Shown piece after piece: positions 22,561-34,914 of a stretch of 64,000 nucleotides of DNA. This DNA is from Alnus glutinosa. Lineage: Eukaryota > Streptophyta > Magnoliopsida > Fagales > Betulaceae. The translations under genes were made by a program, and so were the position numbers. Numbering within the stretch: the first letter of the stretch is position 1; each line of letters opens with the position of its first letter. The notes beneath the pieces were generated by a model. The model was not told the DNA's origin, ran no database searches, and was given only the letters and a program-made list of their open reading frames with translations. Location of the stretch: contig NC_084896.1 in NCBI RefSeq assembly GCF_958979055.1, positions 28,147,501-28,211,500 of the forward strand, read 5' to 3'.

Positions 22561-24429
22561 GTCAAGGGGATAAGGCATCTGGGTAGGGTTTCAACCCATC
22601 AGTAATTTCGGGTCAGGCATCAAGTTGGTCCAAATGGATCAGCCCAATTCAGTTTTATTATAAAAATAAATAAATAAATAAATAAAACCCATTTAAGTGG
22701 GTTGACTCGGTTTGGGCCAGCCCTATACAGAGACCCCGACCTGATTAGGTTGGTTGACCTAATTGGGTCAGCCCAATGCAGCAACCAATTTTAGTAGCCC
22801 ATCAAGAATTAAAAATAGTAGGCTAATGTGAGGTTTAGAACTTGTGTTGACCAAGTGTAAAGAGCCTAAGGCCACTTACTAAACCATTGGGCCATGTATT
22901 TTGTTATGTCCTCATATTGCAATTTTATTTCTCTTATCATTTGCATTGATCTGTATTAAAATTATTGTTTCTTTAATACATAAATTGAGGAATATATTTT
23001 AATTGTTGAATTTATATTGTTTAAATATAAATTGCTTGATGCCTAGACTTAAGAATAATTAACAATACCATATATGCTGGTGTGTTTACAGTAATATCCA
23101 AGAATGCAATGTCTAGAAAAGTTCTGGCTGGGAAAGTCTTGGGATTTAAGTATGTTCAAGTGACCCCCCTCACTTTCCTGAGAACTTACCTGGTTGCACC
23201 TTGAAAAATGCTGTTTACCCCATTTAAGTATTGGTTTGTTATGTTCTTTGGTCCATTTATGGGGCATCTATAAAATTGTTAGATGTTAATGAAGTCGAAA
23301 TTATTATGATAATTTTGGGAGAGCCAAAGCATTCCAATTTTTGAATAATAATTGCATCAGGATTGTATACACGTAATTATCATCGTAATTATGGGAGAAC
23401 CAAAGCATCCCATTTTTTAATGATAATTACATCAAGATTACACGCATGAACCTAGTAAAGATTTATTAGATGTTCATGAATTACAGCGTGATTATTATGA
23501 TTTTGGGAGAGCTAAAGCATCCTAATTTTGTAATAATTGCATAAGGATCGTATACATGAACTTCATATAGAAAAATTAACATCGTATTGTAATTAATTCA
23601 TAAATTTAATTACCTATCCTCAAAAGGAAGTTTTTATTTTTATGACTTAATTAGAATGAGATAACAAATTTAGTATTAAAAGTAAAATTTCTCTCAGTTG
23701 CCCAAAGGTACGAAAATTTTATTTATTAATATTTAAATTTATTAGTCTTATTAATAAAGAGTAAATTTCATACGTGATGCAACATTTGCCCAAAGGTAGG
23801 TTGAAATTTACTATTTACTATTTAAATTGGCATTGGCTGATTTAAAATAAAGCTACTTCATAGCATTAAAGTATTTGTATTATTTTCTTGGTCATTGCAG
23901 CTATTCTTATTACTCTACCTTTTGGTAGTTTTATATTCCAATACTTTATGATAATATTTTTCTGATTGGAAAAAGATTATTATACTTTTTCATTTGAATG
24001 TTTTTAATCCCATTAAGGGAATGAAGGATATTGTAGTTTAGCTTAAGTCCCTAAAGATTGAGATTTTTTGAGTCATTATTGGTCTATTTCATTTTTTGAA
24101 TTCTCTCTTCTAAGTATAGAATTTTATCTTTTAACACATATAAGGATAAATGGTCAGTAAGTGAACTTCTAACCATGTGTGTTCAAGAATATTAGAGAAT
24201 CCATAAAGTATTCACATGGTTACTCGTGTTAAGGGACAAACCGATAAGTGCAATCATGCCCAACAATTAAAGCATGAGAATAAGGTGTCACTAAAGTATT
24301 ATGGCAATCAATATAACTATTTCTCATGCAATAAAGAAAAACTAAGGGTATATAAAGAAAGATTGCATGAAGTATGAGAAATGACTCAAAATAAAGATAA
24401 ATATCATATATCTAGTATGTCGTGAATCT

Positions 24430-26830
24430 CTTTTAGTGACTCATTCAAATATGTTGTGGATTGATTATGATTTAACAATCCACGTTGTCAACACAAATGC
24501 AGAGTCTTATTAAAATGAATAACAAGTGTTTATAATTGGAGGTTGTTGGGATCTATAGGTTAATTTTAAAATTCAGTTATATTTTGACCTCAAAATATTT
24601 TTTATATTCCACAAACTTTTAGAAATTTAATTTTCTAGTTTAGTTTGTTAAAAATTTCAATTTTACTTTAAACTTGAATTTTTTCTTATTTTAGGTGGAA
24701 TATTGGTTGAGGTTTATTTAAAGTCTATTTAAAATTGACCTACATCCCAATTTTTGAAACAAAATTATTTGTTTGTTTCTGCATATTGATGTTGACGTAA
24801 AGTAGAGTCTTTGAGAATTTAAAAATGCTTTTGTTATGGCTTTGGAGATTGAAATATATCTCCATACAGAAAATAAAAGTCGGTAATTTACTGACTTTGG
24901 TACTTGTGTGGACTACATAAGGGAAAGCATACCAACAAGACCACTAGAGGTGCCAAAGAGAGCCTTTTGAGATTCTTGAGATCATGTACATTGAAAGGTG
25001 TTGACCTTTTCATACTCATTGCCTAAATGGTCAGAGATATTTTTATCTCTTTTGGTGATGACTATATAAAGTTTATGTATCTCCATTTTCTAGATATTAA
25101 AGCTGGGTATTGAATGCTTTCAATACCTATAAGAAAAAATAAGAAGAGAAACAATATGAAGATCATAAGATCTAATATAGGCATAGAGTATTAAGGTAGG
25201 TACACACAAAAGGAAAATGATTAGTAATACTAATCTGTTATTACCCTTATAGAGTAAAGCTTTGAAGACTGTTGTGTATATGTTAAACAGGATTCCATCT
25301 AAGGTTGTCCTTAAGACACTTTTTATGAAATAAATGGAAGCCAAGTTTAAATTATTTACACATATGGGGTTGCCTTGCTAAAGAGGGGATTTATAATCCT
25401 CGCCTAAGGAAATTAAATTCAAGGACTTCAACCAACGGATCTTTTATTTGCTATCTAGTAAACTCTAAGGGGTTTTAATGTTTTATTATCCTTCACATAA
25501 TCCTAGAGTTGTTGATTGTAAAATTTCTAGAGGATGCAGAACCTAGTGGGAGTGCTCATTCACATAAATTGGAATTTGAGGAAGCACTAGAGTTGGCCAA
25601 ATCTCCTTCTCATAGAGGATGATTGATTGTATTCAGGGAAAATCAGATTGATTATCCTGAGCCACAATCACTTCTAGAACAACCAACTCATACAGAACAG
25701 GTTCAAAATCTATTCTCCCATTGCAAAATGCAGAGAAAGTAGAATTAAGAAAATCCTATAGAATAAGGAGATCAACAATTCTTAGTGATCATGTTGTATA
25801 TCTCCCAGAGTCTGATATGACATTGGACATAAAGATGATCCAAAATTGTTTTCACATGCTATGAGTGGAGAAAACTCCACATTGTGGTTCATGCCATAAA
25901 GTAAGAGATAAGTCCATGGCTAAAAGGTCAAGCTAGACTCGTAGCCAATGGTTTTACTCATAAGGAAGGCATTGATTATCGTGAACCATTCTCTCCAGTG
26001 TCTAAGAATGGTTCATCAAGATAATCATAGCATTAATAGCTCATTTTGATCTAGAGCTACATCAAATGGATGCGAAAACAACTTTTTTGAATGGGGATCT
26101 TAAAGATGAGGTTTACATGAAACAATCAAAAGGTTTTATAAATAACAGTCAGAAAGCTTGCAAATTAAAGAATTCTATTTATGGGCTGTGATAGATCTCT
26201 CATCGATGATATACTTTTTACAAGGTTATTGTTTTATTGTTTATTGAAAACCTTGTTAATTAGTATATATACCTTAAGGTCAGTGGGAGTACAGTAATCT
26301 TTCTAGTCCTATATGTAGATATTATTTTTGCAAGTGGTGATTTAGGTTTGCTACATAAAGTTTATTTCACAAAACTTTGAAATGAAGGATTTGGATGAAA
26401 CCTCTTATATCTTTTGACATAGAGATTCACAGAGACATAAAGAATATTAACATTGTCTCGGAAGGCCTACATTGAAAAGGTTTTGGGAAGATTTAGAATG
26501 AATGATTATACACCTTCAGTAGCAATTAAGAGAGACCAATTAAATACATATTAATGTCTCAGAATGTATTGGAATAAGGGTAGATGAAAAGTTTTTAAGC
26601 GTCTGCATTATGCATAACCATATGACTGACAATAAGAATATTGGGTCAATAAAGTGCTACAAATAGAGTCTTGCGGTATATGCAAGGAACCAAGAAGTAC
26701 AACTTAACTTAAGGATACACTTTCCATTTGAAGGTGGTTAGTTATTCAGATTTGAGTTTTGCTGATTGTGTAGATAGTAGAAAGTTTACTTTAGAGTATA
26801 TATCTTTTTATTGAGAGATATATCTTAGAG
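24430..26830 (+). pseudogene. Copia polyprotein remnants (protease, integrase, RT, RNase H)
   Basis: Protease-like WIDYDLTIHVVNT near 24460 (the catalytic DSGA is not intact). Integrase-like LEVPKRAF near 24950. RT motifs [20 protein letters not shown] and SPVSK at about 25935-26010, then HQMDAKTTFLNGDLKDEVYM and LKNSIYGL at about 26060-26190. RNase H-like YMQGTKK and YSDLSFADCVDSRK at about 26680-26790. Numerous stops and frame changes separate them. Confidence 0.75.
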
Positions 26831-27539
26831 ATGAAGTATGCAGACTATAATTGCTACGTCTACCAAGAAAGCTAAAATTCTCGCGTGCTATGAATTTAGT
26901 ACACATGCATGATGGATGAGACATTTTGTTGAAAGTCTCAATATTGTCGATTTTACAGTTAGACCATAAAGATACTTTGCGATAATTCTATTACAATCTT
27001 CTTTTATAAGAATAAAGAGTAGAAGCAGAAGTAAATCGACATCAAGTATCTCAGTACGAGAGATAACATTAAGAGACATAAAGGGTCTATTGAGCATATA
27101 AGTACTGAATTAATGATTGCGGATCCCATGACTTAAAGGTTACCGGTAAAGAAAGAATAAAGTCATGCGGAGTATATGAAACTCATTAATTCATTTTTTG
27201 CTTGGTTAAATTGGTTTGTCTCTTTTTGGTCTATAGACATAAAGTTATTACAATAAAGATTTTGTGCACATTTGTTATTTTATCCATGAGGATAAATAAA
27301 GTTGGACCCGAATGACTTATAGGAAGTTCATTCATAAAGCTTAACTATCCATAAAGTACTCATGTAAGGAGTGTTTTACATTGTGATACATGGAATGGAT
27401 GACCTAATTTTATAATGGTTTTACCGCCATGATTCATGTGAAACATTTCTTATCTGAGTTGGAGGATTCCATAAATGATTGGCCAAACTAAAGAACCTAA
27501 TATCATAAGGTCATGTGTCATAAAGGGCAAGTGGGAGAA

Positions 27540-27965
27540 TGTAAGATATTATTCCCTTATGTGGCATTTATATCACATATTACGGTGTTTATTATATTTA
27601 TTATAAATATAATATACGGTATTATGGTTATGGTAATTTTTATTAATTTAGATTACCGTAATGAAATCGTTTAATTGATTTAAAATCAATTAATAATATT
27701 GTTTCCTTGATGGGAGGAACAATACGGTATTTACCATATTTGTGGGTCCCTGACCTAGCATATAAATTAATAGCATGTGTACACCATCAGTACGGCAATT
27801 CAGTAATAGGCATAGGTTAGAAGATCCCTCAGATAACATTTTCTTGTTCTTCAGATGGATCGTGAAAACGCTTGAGCAAATATGGCTAGAGGTAAGCCCA
27901 AATCATGTCTTATTTGTTTTCTGCTGCGCATGTTAGTTTAAGCAATATGTTGAATATTTTTAACA
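27540..27965 (+). repeat. Copia 3' LTR
   Basis: 426 bp, preceded by GGGCAAGTGGGAGAA. Confidence 0.93.
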
Positions 27966-28997
27966 GTTGAATTGCTAGAGGAGCCACAATTGAGGAGAAT
28001 GCTACCAAAAGCGAGTAAGGAGACGGTGAGCCAAAAATCTAAAAAGGTAGACAAGTTTCCAACTGGCTTTCCATTAATGGAGTAGGATAAAGCATAGCTG
28101 AACTGTTCAGATTATACGCGTCTTGCTCTAATGCTTTATATTTCTCTATTCCAAATCTCCCCCCCCCCCTGACTTTTGGAGATACAAGAGTTTGTCAATA
28201 TGGTTGAGAATGGTGAAGAGCGTGCAACATCCGGAGCAATTCTAGAGAACGTGTGGCCTATGTGGACGAGCTTTATTGGTGGGGATGGAACAAGCAATGC
28301 ACCAGAATTGTCCAGAACCTGGGAAGAACTGCCTAGTCTTGATAGGAGAGATGGCACGATGGAAATTCTAAAATGGCTACCAAGTCTTGAAAGGTGGATA
28401 TCAATGGGAGCTGAGGCCTAGGAAGAACTCCTTGATGGTATTTGTAATGTGAAAGAAAATATTGAATAAGTTTATTAATATTAAATAATAATAAGTTTAT
28501 TTAGTGTGGTAAAATAAAATAGAGTATTTTATTTTTATCTTATGGACTCGTAAATGGTATTCAAGAAAAGAAAATGTAAAAGAATATTTTTTAGGTCTAA
28601 AAAAATAAATAGAAAAGTAAAAGAAAAATTAAATAAATTAAAAGGAGAGTAACTAAATAAAAAAAAATATATTAATATGAAAAGGGAATCAAATGAAAAC
28701 AAAAAATAAAATAGAATGGGACATTAAATGGAGAGATGAGGTGTGTTGGCCTTTGAAAAAAGGGAAGAGATGGGTGTAGAATAATCATGCTAAAAGACAA
28801 AAGAGAAAAGAAAAGTCAAAGAATATAAAAAGATGAGAGAAATTAGATCATGAAATGAGTTAGTGCGTGGAAAGAAATCAAACAAAGAAACAATAGAATT
28901 GAGAATAAAAGACAAAATAGACTTGATGGCTATTAAAAAAAATGGCCGAATGGCTTTTCTAAAGGAAAATGTTAAAATTACAACCCCACCTAATCAT

Positions 28998-29541
28998 TGC
29001 ACAATCCTAAAGCACAATGGGGTGGGGCCCACAATGGACCCCACCCCATTGTACCTTGGGGTTGTACAATAGTTAAGTGGAAGTTGCATGTGTATCAAGG
29101 CCCCTTTCTAAAATACAGTAAATCATGGCCATTTAAAAGAAAACGGTAAAACAATGGCCATTTAATTACAAAGGCCAAATGGCCTTTTCAATAGTGAACG
29201 GTGTCAGTTTTAAAAAGGCAGGGAGTCCATTTTTCACGTGCAGTCCGGATGCCTTCCCATTTCTCATTGCACAATCCTAAAGCACAATGGGGTGGGGTCC
29301 ACAATGGACCCCACCCCATTGTACCTTGGGGTTGTACAATAGTTAGGTGGGAGTTGTATGTGTATCAAGGCCCCTTTCTAAAATACAGTAAATCATGGCC
29401 ATTTAAAAGAAAACGTTAAAACAATGGCCATTTAATTACAAAGGCCAAATAGCCTTTTCAATAGTGAACGGTGTCAGTTTTAAAAAGGCAGGGAGTCCAT
29501 TTTTCACGTGCAGTCCGGATGCCTTCACCATTTCTCATTTT
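28998..29541. repeat. 270-bp tandem duplication
   Basis: CACAATCCTAAAGCACAATG begins at about 29000 and 29270; the two copies are about 95% alike by eye. Each holds a GC-rich palindrome around ACAATGGGGTGGGG. Confidence 0.88.
29284..29322. repeat. Perfect 18-bp palindrome, 3-nt loop
   Basis: Arm ACAATGGGGTGGGGTCCA, loop CAA, exact inverse arm. The first tandem copy has the same structure near 29014 with one mismatch. Confidence 0.85.
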
Positions 29542-31009
29542 CTTTTTTCTTTTTTTCTTTTTTTTTTTACTAAAAGCATGATCTACGAAGATCCAACTGT
29601 CAAAATTCAAATCCGACTTCGGAAACGTGATCTACGCGTAAGGATATACGTTTTCACCGATCGTTTTGAGGTAAAACGTTAAACTCGTGTCATTTGAGAT
29701 TTTGGGTTAAATCTTGAAATGTGGAGTTTAATCTTGCTAATTCTTTAGGATTTGCACAGTTTAGAGCTTCTTAAACACTTCCGTAGTGTTGGATTTCGTT
29801 TGGGCAAGTTTTGGTAAGTTTCCTAAAACCCCAACTTTTGGTATTTAATTTTAATTGAGTTTTTATGTAGAGTTAATGCTATTGGGTTAATAATATTATG
29901 ATTGGGGTAGCGTTTTGGTGATTTTGGTATAAGATTGGAAACTCTAATTTGATTGGTTAAATTAATTTAGGGTTTTTAAGTGTTTAAAACCTATATTATT
30001 AATTTGTAGATTAATTATGATTATAGTGATGATTAATCCTCAAATTAGTTTTGGGTTTTGAAAAAAATAAGTATTTATGGGAATAGGTTCTAATGTTAGT
30101 AAAAAAAAAATTATGGGTATTTAGTTTGAATCGTATTTGTGAAGTTAACCTTAAGATTTTCTTATGGGTTAATGTTATTTTAAATATGTTAATGATTTAA
30201 GTTAATAAGTTAGTAATTAAGTTAGTAATAATTTTAAAAAGATTAGTGAATGTAATTTTAGAATTAATGTTAGTATAAAAGTGTTGGTGAAATTAATTGC
30301 GGGTTAGTAATTAATATTATGAGTAAATAGTTAAATAGTAATTTTAATGTCTAACCCTTAGTAAATACTTTGGGTTAGTAATGTTTGAGTTTTAGTTAGT
30401 GTCTAGGATTTATGGGTAGATGTTTGGAACCCTTAAAAAGGTCAATAGTACAGGTTTTCCAACGGTTTAACCTTGAGCAATTCAAGTACTAATTAGAGTG
30501 TTAATTATTTAAAATGCTAAATAGTGCAATGTGTTATTCCACAGTGATACATTACAAGGTGATGTCTAGGAGACCTAGTGCTTAATATCCGCACAGCCAA
30601 AGTGAGTATTCTACTCACTGAGAAAAGTTATTTTTATGTATTTTATAGAAATGCAAATAATATATTTTTCATATCGAACCAACAATATGTTAATTATTTG
30701 TTTTGGATGTTTTGAATAGTTTTAATTATGTTGAAATATGACAATAATGTTTATGTGATTTAAGATGATTTGAGATATGAGTATGAAACATATTTGGTGT
30801 TTTGAGATATGATTTAAAGTGTTTTATTGCCTGCTGCGGTTGGAATTTTAAGCTATGTTTTGATGCCTACTGCGGTTGAAAATTAAGTTATGCAAATTGT
30901 TTGAGAAAATGACATGTTGAACTGTTTATGTCTTATGAATAAAGCATGTGTTAAAGGCATGTCCATGAAATTAAATGTATAGTATTTGAACATGAGCATT
31001 GAGCATGAC

Positions 31010-31099
31010 ACGAACAAGACCGGGGTTCAATTCCCTTAGGCATACGAACAAGACCGGGGTTCAATTCCATTAGGCATACGAACAAGACCGGGGTTCAAA
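31010..31099. repeat. 34-bp tandem repeat, 2.6 copies
   Basis: ACGAACAAGACCGGGGTTCA starts at 31010, 31044 and 31078. Confidence 0.9.
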
Positions 31100-31121
31100 A
31101 ATTGAATTGTTTTCACTTTAT

Positions 31122-31310
31122 GATATATATAGTAGTTTTATGCTACACGTATTAGTATGTATAAGAATCTCAATGGAAAAGAGCTTATGTATATTTCTAT
31201 CGGATGGCTACATGTTTTATATATATAGTAGTTTTGCTAGACGTATTAGTATGCATAAGAATCTCAATGGAAAAAAACTTATGTACATTTCTATCGGATA
31301 GTTGCATGAT
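31122..31310. repeat. ~95-bp tandem duplication
   Basis: ATAAGAATCTCAATGG recurs at about 31161 and 31255, along with ATATATAGTAGTTTT and TTTCTATCGGATRG. Confidence 0.85.
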
Positions 31311-32207
31311 TTAAATGCCATTGCTTTCTAAGTCTCACTAAATCAAAAGTAATGTTGTAGGTGAAGATGTATGTGTCTCCAACAATAGAACTTCTACGTA
31401 TAAGCTCAGCTACATAGTATGCTTTAAATGTTTTCTATTAGTCAGTGTTTGCTATATCAGCTATGGGGATTTTCAAACAAAAGTTTATAAAATGATGGCT
31501 ATTGTAGTGTACGCATGACTAAAAAGGGAAAAGTTGGTTCTTTGCGAAAACTCAGTGAATAGTATTCCTCTGAGGTCTTAGTGTAATTATTTATGCTAAG
31601 GCGGTGGACTCATAATTCCACCTGTGCAGATGCGGCAACCCCCGCAACCGTGCAGACATTGATACTTTGGTTGCAGGTTCTGCAGATATAGATAGTGACT
31701 CGTCCACCTAGCGTATGGGATGCTATGATTGGAGCACATTATAATAGTCATAAGTCACAGACTCATGGGTAGTCCACATTTGGGTATTTTATTTATGGCT
31801 CGTGTCATATGTGGCATATGTATTTCTTGAGCCTGTATTTTAGTATATAGTCAGTGTAATAAGTTTTATAAGCCTTAAATAGATACACTTGTAAATGACT
31901 TTTCTTGTAATTAATTGTTCTGTATTAGATGTATTTCCGTTATGATATGTGTTCCGCTACACATTGATTATTATATTCTGTTGTTAGATGTAACTCTGAT
32001 TATCAGGTGCATATTATGGGGCATGTGCCATATGTTAGCTGAGCGACATGTAGTCGTGCCACTGTGAAGATTCGTTTGTATGTTTTCAAAAAAAAAGGGT
32101 CGTCATAGTATTATCCCTGAAAACAATGAGGAACCGGCTAGTGCCACCGGAGCCGACTCAAGCTTACAAAAGAGGAAAGCAAGAGTCAAGAAGGCGGCAA
32201 CATGACA

Positions 32208-32534
32208 CTACAGGGGAGTGCGGAGGTGGCCATGGGAAAAGTATGCTGCAGAGATCTGAGACTCCCCACGAAAAGAGACCATGAGGTCCAAAGCGTCGCA
32301 TATTTGAACACCTAAGACGAAGGATTTCTTCTCAAGCTTGCTTGAGCAGAAAGGCTCGAGAATCTCAATCAAGCCACCGACACCGTCTCTCGTCTGGGCT
32401 AGAAATGCTCCGATTTCAAACTTAACCAGTTTGATATTGTCTACAATGATTTGAAGCTCGGGGTCATTGAAATAAACAAGCTTGAATTCTGATTTGTTTT
32501 TTACTCCATTGTCCCACACTAGAGAGACAACCAA
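32208..32534 (-). pseudogene. Unidentified ORF in the Pack-MULE, possible captured fragment
   Basis: A 108-codon frame from ATG at 32534: KLVYFNDPELQIIVDNI, then GAFLAQTRDGVGGLIEILEP and FVLGVQICDALDLMVSFRG. Residue mix is protein-like rather than low-complexity, and the frame is clean. I do not recognise the family. It overlaps the 3' side of the preceding plus-strand fragment's trailer and lies next to the right terminal repeat (from 32660). Confidence 0.35.
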
Positions 32535-32659
32535 ATTTTTTTTTTAAGACTGTTTTTTATGCAAATGAGGAAAAGATAAAAGGGAGTGGAGTGCCCCTTA
32601 TGAAACTCATTGTTTTGAAGATATGGGAGCAAATTTGAAATTTTTGGCTCTTGTTGCAT

Positions 32660-32820
32660 GTGACCTCATTTCCGGCCAAAGTGGCAGATAAGTGGACGGA
32701 ATGCTTAATTACCACACGTTGGTTACATTAGGTGGGTCATCTACCAATTTTTAAATATTTGGCACCAGATCACCATAGGGTGGATATATTAGAGGGGTAA
32801 AGTGTAATTGTAATTTCCCC
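32660..32820 (-). repeat. MULE right terminal inverted repeat
   Basis: Inverse complement of 20174-20330, ending TAATTTCCCC. Confidence 0.85.
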
Positions 32821-34676
32821 ATGTTCAAACTTACTAACCCAGCATTATTCTACAAAAGCATGTTACATAAGTCTTCTTGAATCCTGTTATTTTGATTACA
32901 CGTATGAATATATTTTGAGATGTTTTACATATGTGTTAAATAAAACTATGTTTTCAAAAGAAATGATTTAAGAAAAGAGATTTAGTTTTGAAGGAAAAAT
33001 GTGATTAGCGAAAAATGATAATATTATGTGAAATTATGTATGAATGTATGCAAAGGCCCAGCGATTAGGTGGGGATTATGCGCTTAACACCTCGATGTTA
33101 GGAATGGGGAAACAAAGTTGCCTAACAATCTAATGGTTAAGTGGGGTCACACGCTTAACACCTCGAACTTATAAGAAGGATAAATTATTAGCAACTTTGC
33201 AGTTAAGTGAGGTAGCACTTAACAAACTCCTGAGGATAAGTGGGAGTGTAAATTCACTTATTTTTATGATGAGATGATATGTTATGTTCTGCAATGTTGT
33301 GTGCTTAAAGTATGATGATTTTAACTGATGTTTTACATATCATGCTATGAACTGTTTTATTGCCTCATATTATAAAAATGTGGAATTAATTATGTAGTAA
33401 GAAAAGATATTTATGATTTATTACTATGTATCAAATTGTCTATCACATGGTTTACTATTTAGCCATACTTTTATTGAAAATAAAATTGTGAAAACCATGC
33501 ATATGCGGTTGTCTAATAAACACTACCGATTAGATATTTTATAAACAGCTGAGGACTCAAATTATAAATGGTCAGTTTGCTTGAACTTGTTGAGCCGTGA
33601 ACTCACTCTTCCATCTATATTTTTTTATAAATGCAGTTGAGGAGGAGGAAGAAGAAGACACGGACTTGTGTTGAGTGTTCGATCTATAATGAGTGAAGCT
33701 GACTGGGAGCCTCAGTTTTTGGAAAGACTGACAGTGAAAATACTTGTAGTACTAGATGTGTGTATTTCAATATGTCACTTATGACAACTTCTGATTTACA
33801 GTGTGTTGTTAATAGCCTTGTAAAAGATGTAGCCTACTGCCTGTTTGGTAAAATAATTTCTTAGTTGTTGATATATATAATATGTGAGGTTTTAATTAGA
33901 TGCTCTGGTTACAATTATACCCTTGAGGAAAACTCTGATCTTTAAATAAATAAAGAAATAAAAAGGTTTGCTGCTATTTTATGTAGTAGTGTTACGAGAA
34001 ATTTTAGAAAATTACGCTTACGACTTGCTTAAAAAGTTGGGGTGCTACAGTCAGCGTGTGTATAGCATTTCCCTTTCGGAAAAGATGCGCTGCAAAAAAG
34101 GCACAAAGATAGATGTTCTTCCTTTCGCATTGCCTTTTTAAGAAGAAACTAATAAGAAAATGTAAATTTAATCATTTAATCAATACTTTAATACTCATTC
34201 TCACGTGTGGGCTCAAATTCTACCTTAGTAAGTTAAGTCAAACACATGGAATATTTAATTGAAATGTTAGGTCAAAGAAAAATTAATTTCAATCAAACTC
34301 CACCTTAATAAGCGATGCACAACAAATGAAATATTTAATAGAAACAAGAAGTAAACTATAGATTCAAGGTTTGAATTCAGGACCTAAAGCTTTGATGCAA
34401 TATTAAGTCATCGTTCTCTTCAAAAAAAAAAAAAAAATCATCGTTTATTCCAAAAATTTAAACTAATAGGAAAGTTAATATAATAATTTAATCAAGTACT
34501 TAAAAAAAAAAAAGTATGGTTGTGGCCTTATTTGCCATAGAATGTGCACATAAGTAAGCACTTCGGTTGGCAAGAGGCATAGGAAGGAGAAAATCTTGAT
34601 AAGTCCCTCAACTCTTCACAAACCTCTATGAGAAAAAAGTTACAAACACCGGCATTGAAACTAAATCCCAAAGAAA

Positions 34677-34681
34677 GAAAG

Positions 34682-34714
<33 letters not shown>

Positions 34715-34745
34715 AGAAGAAGAGAAGAAGAAGAACAAGAAGAAG
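34677..34745. repeat. Poly-A / GAA-rich low-complexity tract
   Basis: A run of about 30 A followed by GAAGAAGAAG. It marks a length difference from the corresponding part of unit 1 (about 8105). Confidence 0.8.
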
Positions 34746-34914
34746 AAAAGAAAAAAAAATGAAAACCATTGAAATACAATAAAAACCCAGAAATCAGTAG
34801 CATCGGCGAAGGAAACGGTGGGGACGTGTGGGCGCATGAGGTCCAGACATAGGTGCAGGTGGCAGCGGCGGGTAGCGGAGAGGCCGGTGAAGCGCGTTGG
34901 TGGGCGAAACTGAC

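Larger units (their letters stand above)
21413..27965 (+). mobile_element. Ty1/Copia LTR retrotransposon, decayed
   Basis: LTRs 21413-21838 and 27540-27965 (426 bp each, TGTAAGATATTATTCCC...AACA) and target duplication GTTGA (21408-21412 and 27966-27970). Primer binding site at 21841-21853 (TAGTATCAGAGCC, initiator-Met type with one mismatch); purine tract GGGCAAGTGGGAGAA before the right LTR. By eye the LTRs differ at about 15 positions (3.5%). The interior carries gag-protease, integrase and reverse transcriptase/RNase H remnants in plus orientation with many stops and frameshifts. It is older than the gag-only element at 8785 if rates are equal. Confidence 0.9.
21288..28083 (+). pseudogene. 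Unidentified coding fragment split by a Copia insertion
   Basis: 21288-21412 reads ERDFLPEGHIYECYSAEEA, then STSPVQVQLSNEV. The frame resumes directly after the Copia at 27971 as LLEEPQLRRMLPKASKETV, then KFPTGFPLM and a stop. The seam falls exactly on the GTTGA target duplication, so this was one continuous frame before insertion. The family is not recognised. The lysine-rich stretch (SQKSKKVDK) is the only obvious feature. It lies within the Pack-MULE, in the opposite orientation to the UGT and STP fragments. Confidence 0.45.
28443..32107. mobile_element. Solo LTR, 3.67 kb, in the Pack-MULE
   Basis: Starts TGTAATGTGAAAG and ends GGGTCGTCATA (probably from ...TCGTCACA), flanked by GTATT (28438-28442 and 32108-32112). 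It sits inside a coding fragment whose frame is continuous without it. No internal genes. It contains a 270-bp tandem duplication with a strong palindrome, a 34-bp triplet repeat and a 95-bp repeat (listed separately). 29542-31000 and 31320-32080 show no coding signal. Confidence 0.7.
28176..32202 (+). pseudogene. Unidentified coding fragment split by a solo LTR
   Basis: 28176-28442 reads IQEFVNMVENGEERATSGAI, then WEELPSLDRRDG and EILKWLPSLERWISMGAEA. A TAG follows (28419-28421; TGG to TAG is plausible) and the frame continues EELLDGI. After the solo LTR (28443-32107) it resumes as IPENNEEPASATGADSSLQK and RKARVKKAAT with a stop at 32200. The seam lies on the GTATT target duplication. The basic tail (KRKARVKK) resembles a nuclear localisation signal. 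It may be the next exon of the fragment ending at 28083, which lies just upstream in the same orientation. Family unknown. Confidence 0.4.
20174..32820. mobile_element. Pack-MULE (~2.4 kb of its own) with nested Copia and solo LTR
   Basis: Inverted terminal repeats of about 150 bp: 20174-20330 starts GGGGAAATTACACATTAC, and 32660-32820 is its inverse complement. It is flanked by 9-bp duplications AAGTTCAAA (20165-20173) and ATGTTCAAA (32821-32829), 8/9 identical and of Mutator-like length. Subtracting the Copia (21413-27970) and the inner solo LTR (28443-32112) leaves about 2.42 kb. That remainder holds UDP-glycosyltransferase and hexose-transporter fragments (-) and unidentified coding fragments. 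No MURA transposase is present, so this is a non-autonomous gene-carrying MULE. Confidence 0.8.
18575..34048. mobile_element. Solo LTR (~2.8 kb of its own) interrupted by a Pack-MULE
   Basis: Starts TGTAACAAGAATTTC and ends GGGGTGCTACA, flanked by GTAAG (18570-18574) and GTCAG (34049-34053). Unit 1 has the uninterrupted site with one GTAAG at about 7531, confirming an insertion. Removing the MULE (20174-32820) and one 9-bp duplication leaves about 2.82 kb. No second LTR or internal genes are visible, so a solo LTR left by LTR-LTR recombination is most likely. 18840-19070 is a purine-rich stretch and 19080-20164 and 32830-34048 are AT-rich; none has coding signal. Confidence 0.7.

Noticed and set aside
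28900..31310. Tandem repeats considered as a CRISPR-like array
   Set aside because: No regular spacers, plant nuclear context; ordinary tandem duplications in an LTR.
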